NCBI RefSeq assembly: GCF_022788715.1 | Contig: NZ_CP085167.1 | Location: forward strand, 865,001-929,000 | Source: Sulfitobacter sp. DSM 110093 | Lineage (GTDB): Bacteria > Pseudomonadota > Alphaproteobacteria > Rhodobacterales > Rhodobacteraceae | Length of the DNA stretch: 64,000 nt | Direction of reading: 5' to 3' | Shown: piece by piece, positions 62,878 through 64,000 of the stretch | How the letters are laid out: each line of letters begins with the position of its first letter | Numbering within the stretch: the first letter of the stretch is position 1 | The notes under the pieces: generated by a model | What the model was told of the DNA's origin: nothing | What the model saw: only the letters and a program-made list of their open reading frames with translations | The model's database searches: none | Position numbers and translations under genes: made by a program

Positions 62878-64000
62878 ATGCCTGTTCTGGTTATGAAATT
62901 CGGTGGGACTTCGGTCGCCACCTTGGACCGTATCCGCCGCGCAGCAAAGCGCGTCGGCGTCGAGGTTGCTAAAGGCTATGACGTGATCGTCATCGTTTCG
63001 GCCATGTCGGGCGAGACGAATAAGCTGGTGGGCTTCGTCAACGAGACTTCGCCGCTTTACGACGCGCGCGAATATGACGCCATCGTGTCGAGTGGCGAGA
63101 ATGTTACCGCTGGTCTGATGGCGCTGACCCTGCAAGAAATGGACGTGCCCGCACGCTCGTGGCAGGGCTGGCAGGTGCCAGTGCGCACGACTGATGCCCA
63201 TTCCGCCGCGCGGATTGAGGAAATTCCAACAGACAACATCACCGCCAAATTCGGCGAAGGCATGAAAGTCGCCGTGGTTGCAGGCTTTCAGGGCATCAGC
63301 CCGCAGGGCCGGATCACCACGCTGGGCCGGGGCGGGTCTGACACGACCGCCGTGGCCTTTGCCGCTGCCTTCGGTGCGGAGCGCTGCGATATCTATACCG
63401 ACGTGGACGGCGTTTACACGACCGACCCGCGGGTCGAATCCAAAGCACGCAAACTTGACAAGATCTCCTTTGAAGAGATGCTGGAACTGGCCTCTCTCGG
63501 GGCAAAGGTTTTGCAGACCCGGTCGGTCGAGCTGGCGATGCGCTATAAGGTTAAACTGCGGGTGCTGAGCAGTTTCGAAGAACAATCTGACGATGCCGGG
63601 ACGCTCGTCTGCGATGAGGAGGAAATCATGGAAAGCAATGTGGTGGCCGGGGTCGCGTTTTCCCGTGATGAGGCAAAGATGACTTTGGTGTCCGTGGCGG
63701 ACCGCCCCGGCATCGCGGCGACGATCTTTACCGCGCTCAGCGAAGGTGGCGTGAACGTCGACATGATCGTCCAAAACATCGCCGAAGAAGGCCGCACCGA
63801 TATGACGTGGTCTTGCCCCGTCGATCAGGTGATCCGCGCCGAAAAGGCCATGGAAAAGGCCCATGAAGAGGGGGTCATCAACTATCAAGAGTTGATCGCC
63901 GACAAGGCTGTGGCCAAGGTTTCGGTGGTGGGCATCGGCATGCGCAGCCACACCGGCGTGGCGGCCAAGATGTTCAAAGTCCTCTCGGACGAGGGGATCA
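62878..64000 (+). CDS. lysC: aspartate kinase, 5' part
   Basis: The frame opens at ATG 62878 and runs off the right edge; 374 residues are visible. MPVLVMKFGGTSVATLDRIR holds the nucleotide-binding KFGGTS motif, VIVSAMSGETNKLVGFVNE and ITTLGRGGSDTTAVAFAAAF the substrate and catalytic regions, and VADRPGIAATIFTALSEGGV is the first ACT regulatory domain, with the second starting at the edge. It phosphorylates aspartate for lysine, threonine and methionine synthesis. GCGGGGGAC precedes the start. Confidence 0.95.
   Translation, partial: MPVLVMKFGGTSVATLDRIRRAAKRVGVEVAKGYDVIVIVSAMSGETNKLVGFVNETSPLYDAREYDAIVSSGENVTAGLMALTLQEMDVPARSWQGWQVPVRTTDAHSAARIEEIPTDNITAKFGEGMKVAVVAGFQGISPQGRITTLGRGGSDTTAVAFAAAFGAERCDIYTDVDGVYTTDPRVESKARKLDKISFEEMLELASLGAKVLQTRSVELAMRYKVKLRVLSSFEEQSDDAGTLVCDEEEIMESNVVAGVAFSRDEAKMTLVSVADRPGIAATIFTALSEGGVNVDMIVQNIAEEGRTDMTWSCPVDQVIRAEKAMEKAHEEGVINYQELIADKAVAKVSVVGIGMRSHTGVAAKMFKVLSDEGI

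Noticed and set aside
1..64000. tRNA, rRNA, CRISPR array, prophage, insertion sequence or toxin-antitoxin pair
   Set aside because: No gap has tRNA-like cloverleaf ends, no regular short repeats with spacers occur, and no transposase, integrase or small paired toxin genes are seen.

Overview
The window is a dense, high-GC stretch of chromosome (about 60% GC by eye) from an alphaproteobacterium, most likely a member of the Rhodobacterales (Roseobacter group, perhaps Sulfitobacter-like; the genus is a guess). The evidence is gene order and protein style: ruvCAB-orf-ybgC-tolQRAB-pal-cpoB-tilS-ftsH, coxB-ctaB-small orf-ctaG-coxC-SURF1-thrC-M16 peptidase, fhs-folD, and a Tad/Flp pilus locus whose pilins carry an Asp-Trp variant of the usual Glu-Tyr motif. 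I see no rRNA, tRNA, insertion sequence, prophage or CRISPR array. About 70 protein genes fill almost all of the sequence, and only two gene-free stretches exceed 300 bp (2018-2372 and 34636-34993).

Layout. 1-2017: end of an MFS transporter, prmA, a small membrane protein and a DUF1127 gene. 2373-14351: recombination genes (ruvCAB) running into the Tol-Pal envelope complex, then tilS and ftsH. 14519-18549: a periplasmic DUF3108-like protein, a MOSC protein and the one-carbon pair fhs-folD. 18546-22379 (minus): a thioesterase, PdeM nuclease and large Lhr-like helicase, the last two being half of a ligase-associated DNA repair set. 22425-34635 (minus): Tad pilus locus with two pilins, CpaB, secretin, OmpA-like lipoprotein, CpaE, CpaF, TadB, TadC, two TPR lipoproteins, prepilin peptidase and an AAA ATPase. 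A lytic transglycosylase is divergent from the major pilin. 35852-43643 (minus): 3-oxoacid CoA-transferase, L,D-transpeptidase, topA, dprA and tldD.

43823-52889 (plus): cytochrome c oxidase subunits II and III with assembly factors, then thrC, an M16 peptidase, a GNAT enzyme and an FAD-linked 2-hydroxyacid dehydrogenase. 52886-54443 (minus): apt and mtnP, which together recycle adenine from methylthioadenosine. 54734-60998: SulP transporter, flavin reductase-like protein, GNAT, EcsC-like protein and the molybdate transporter modABC. 61108-64000: NUDIX hydrolase, DUF1178 protein, SDR and the start of aspartate kinase.

Most of this is conserved core genome. The parts most worth a second look are the tandem short Flp-like pilins separated by a perfect terminator, the incomplete pilus locus with its extra ATPase, a dispersed intergenic motif that also frames a long inverted repeat beside the repair genes, an acidic Pro/Glu-rich TolA, and two 55-codon genes that are easily overlooked. 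I did not find a clearly new defence or biosynthetic system.
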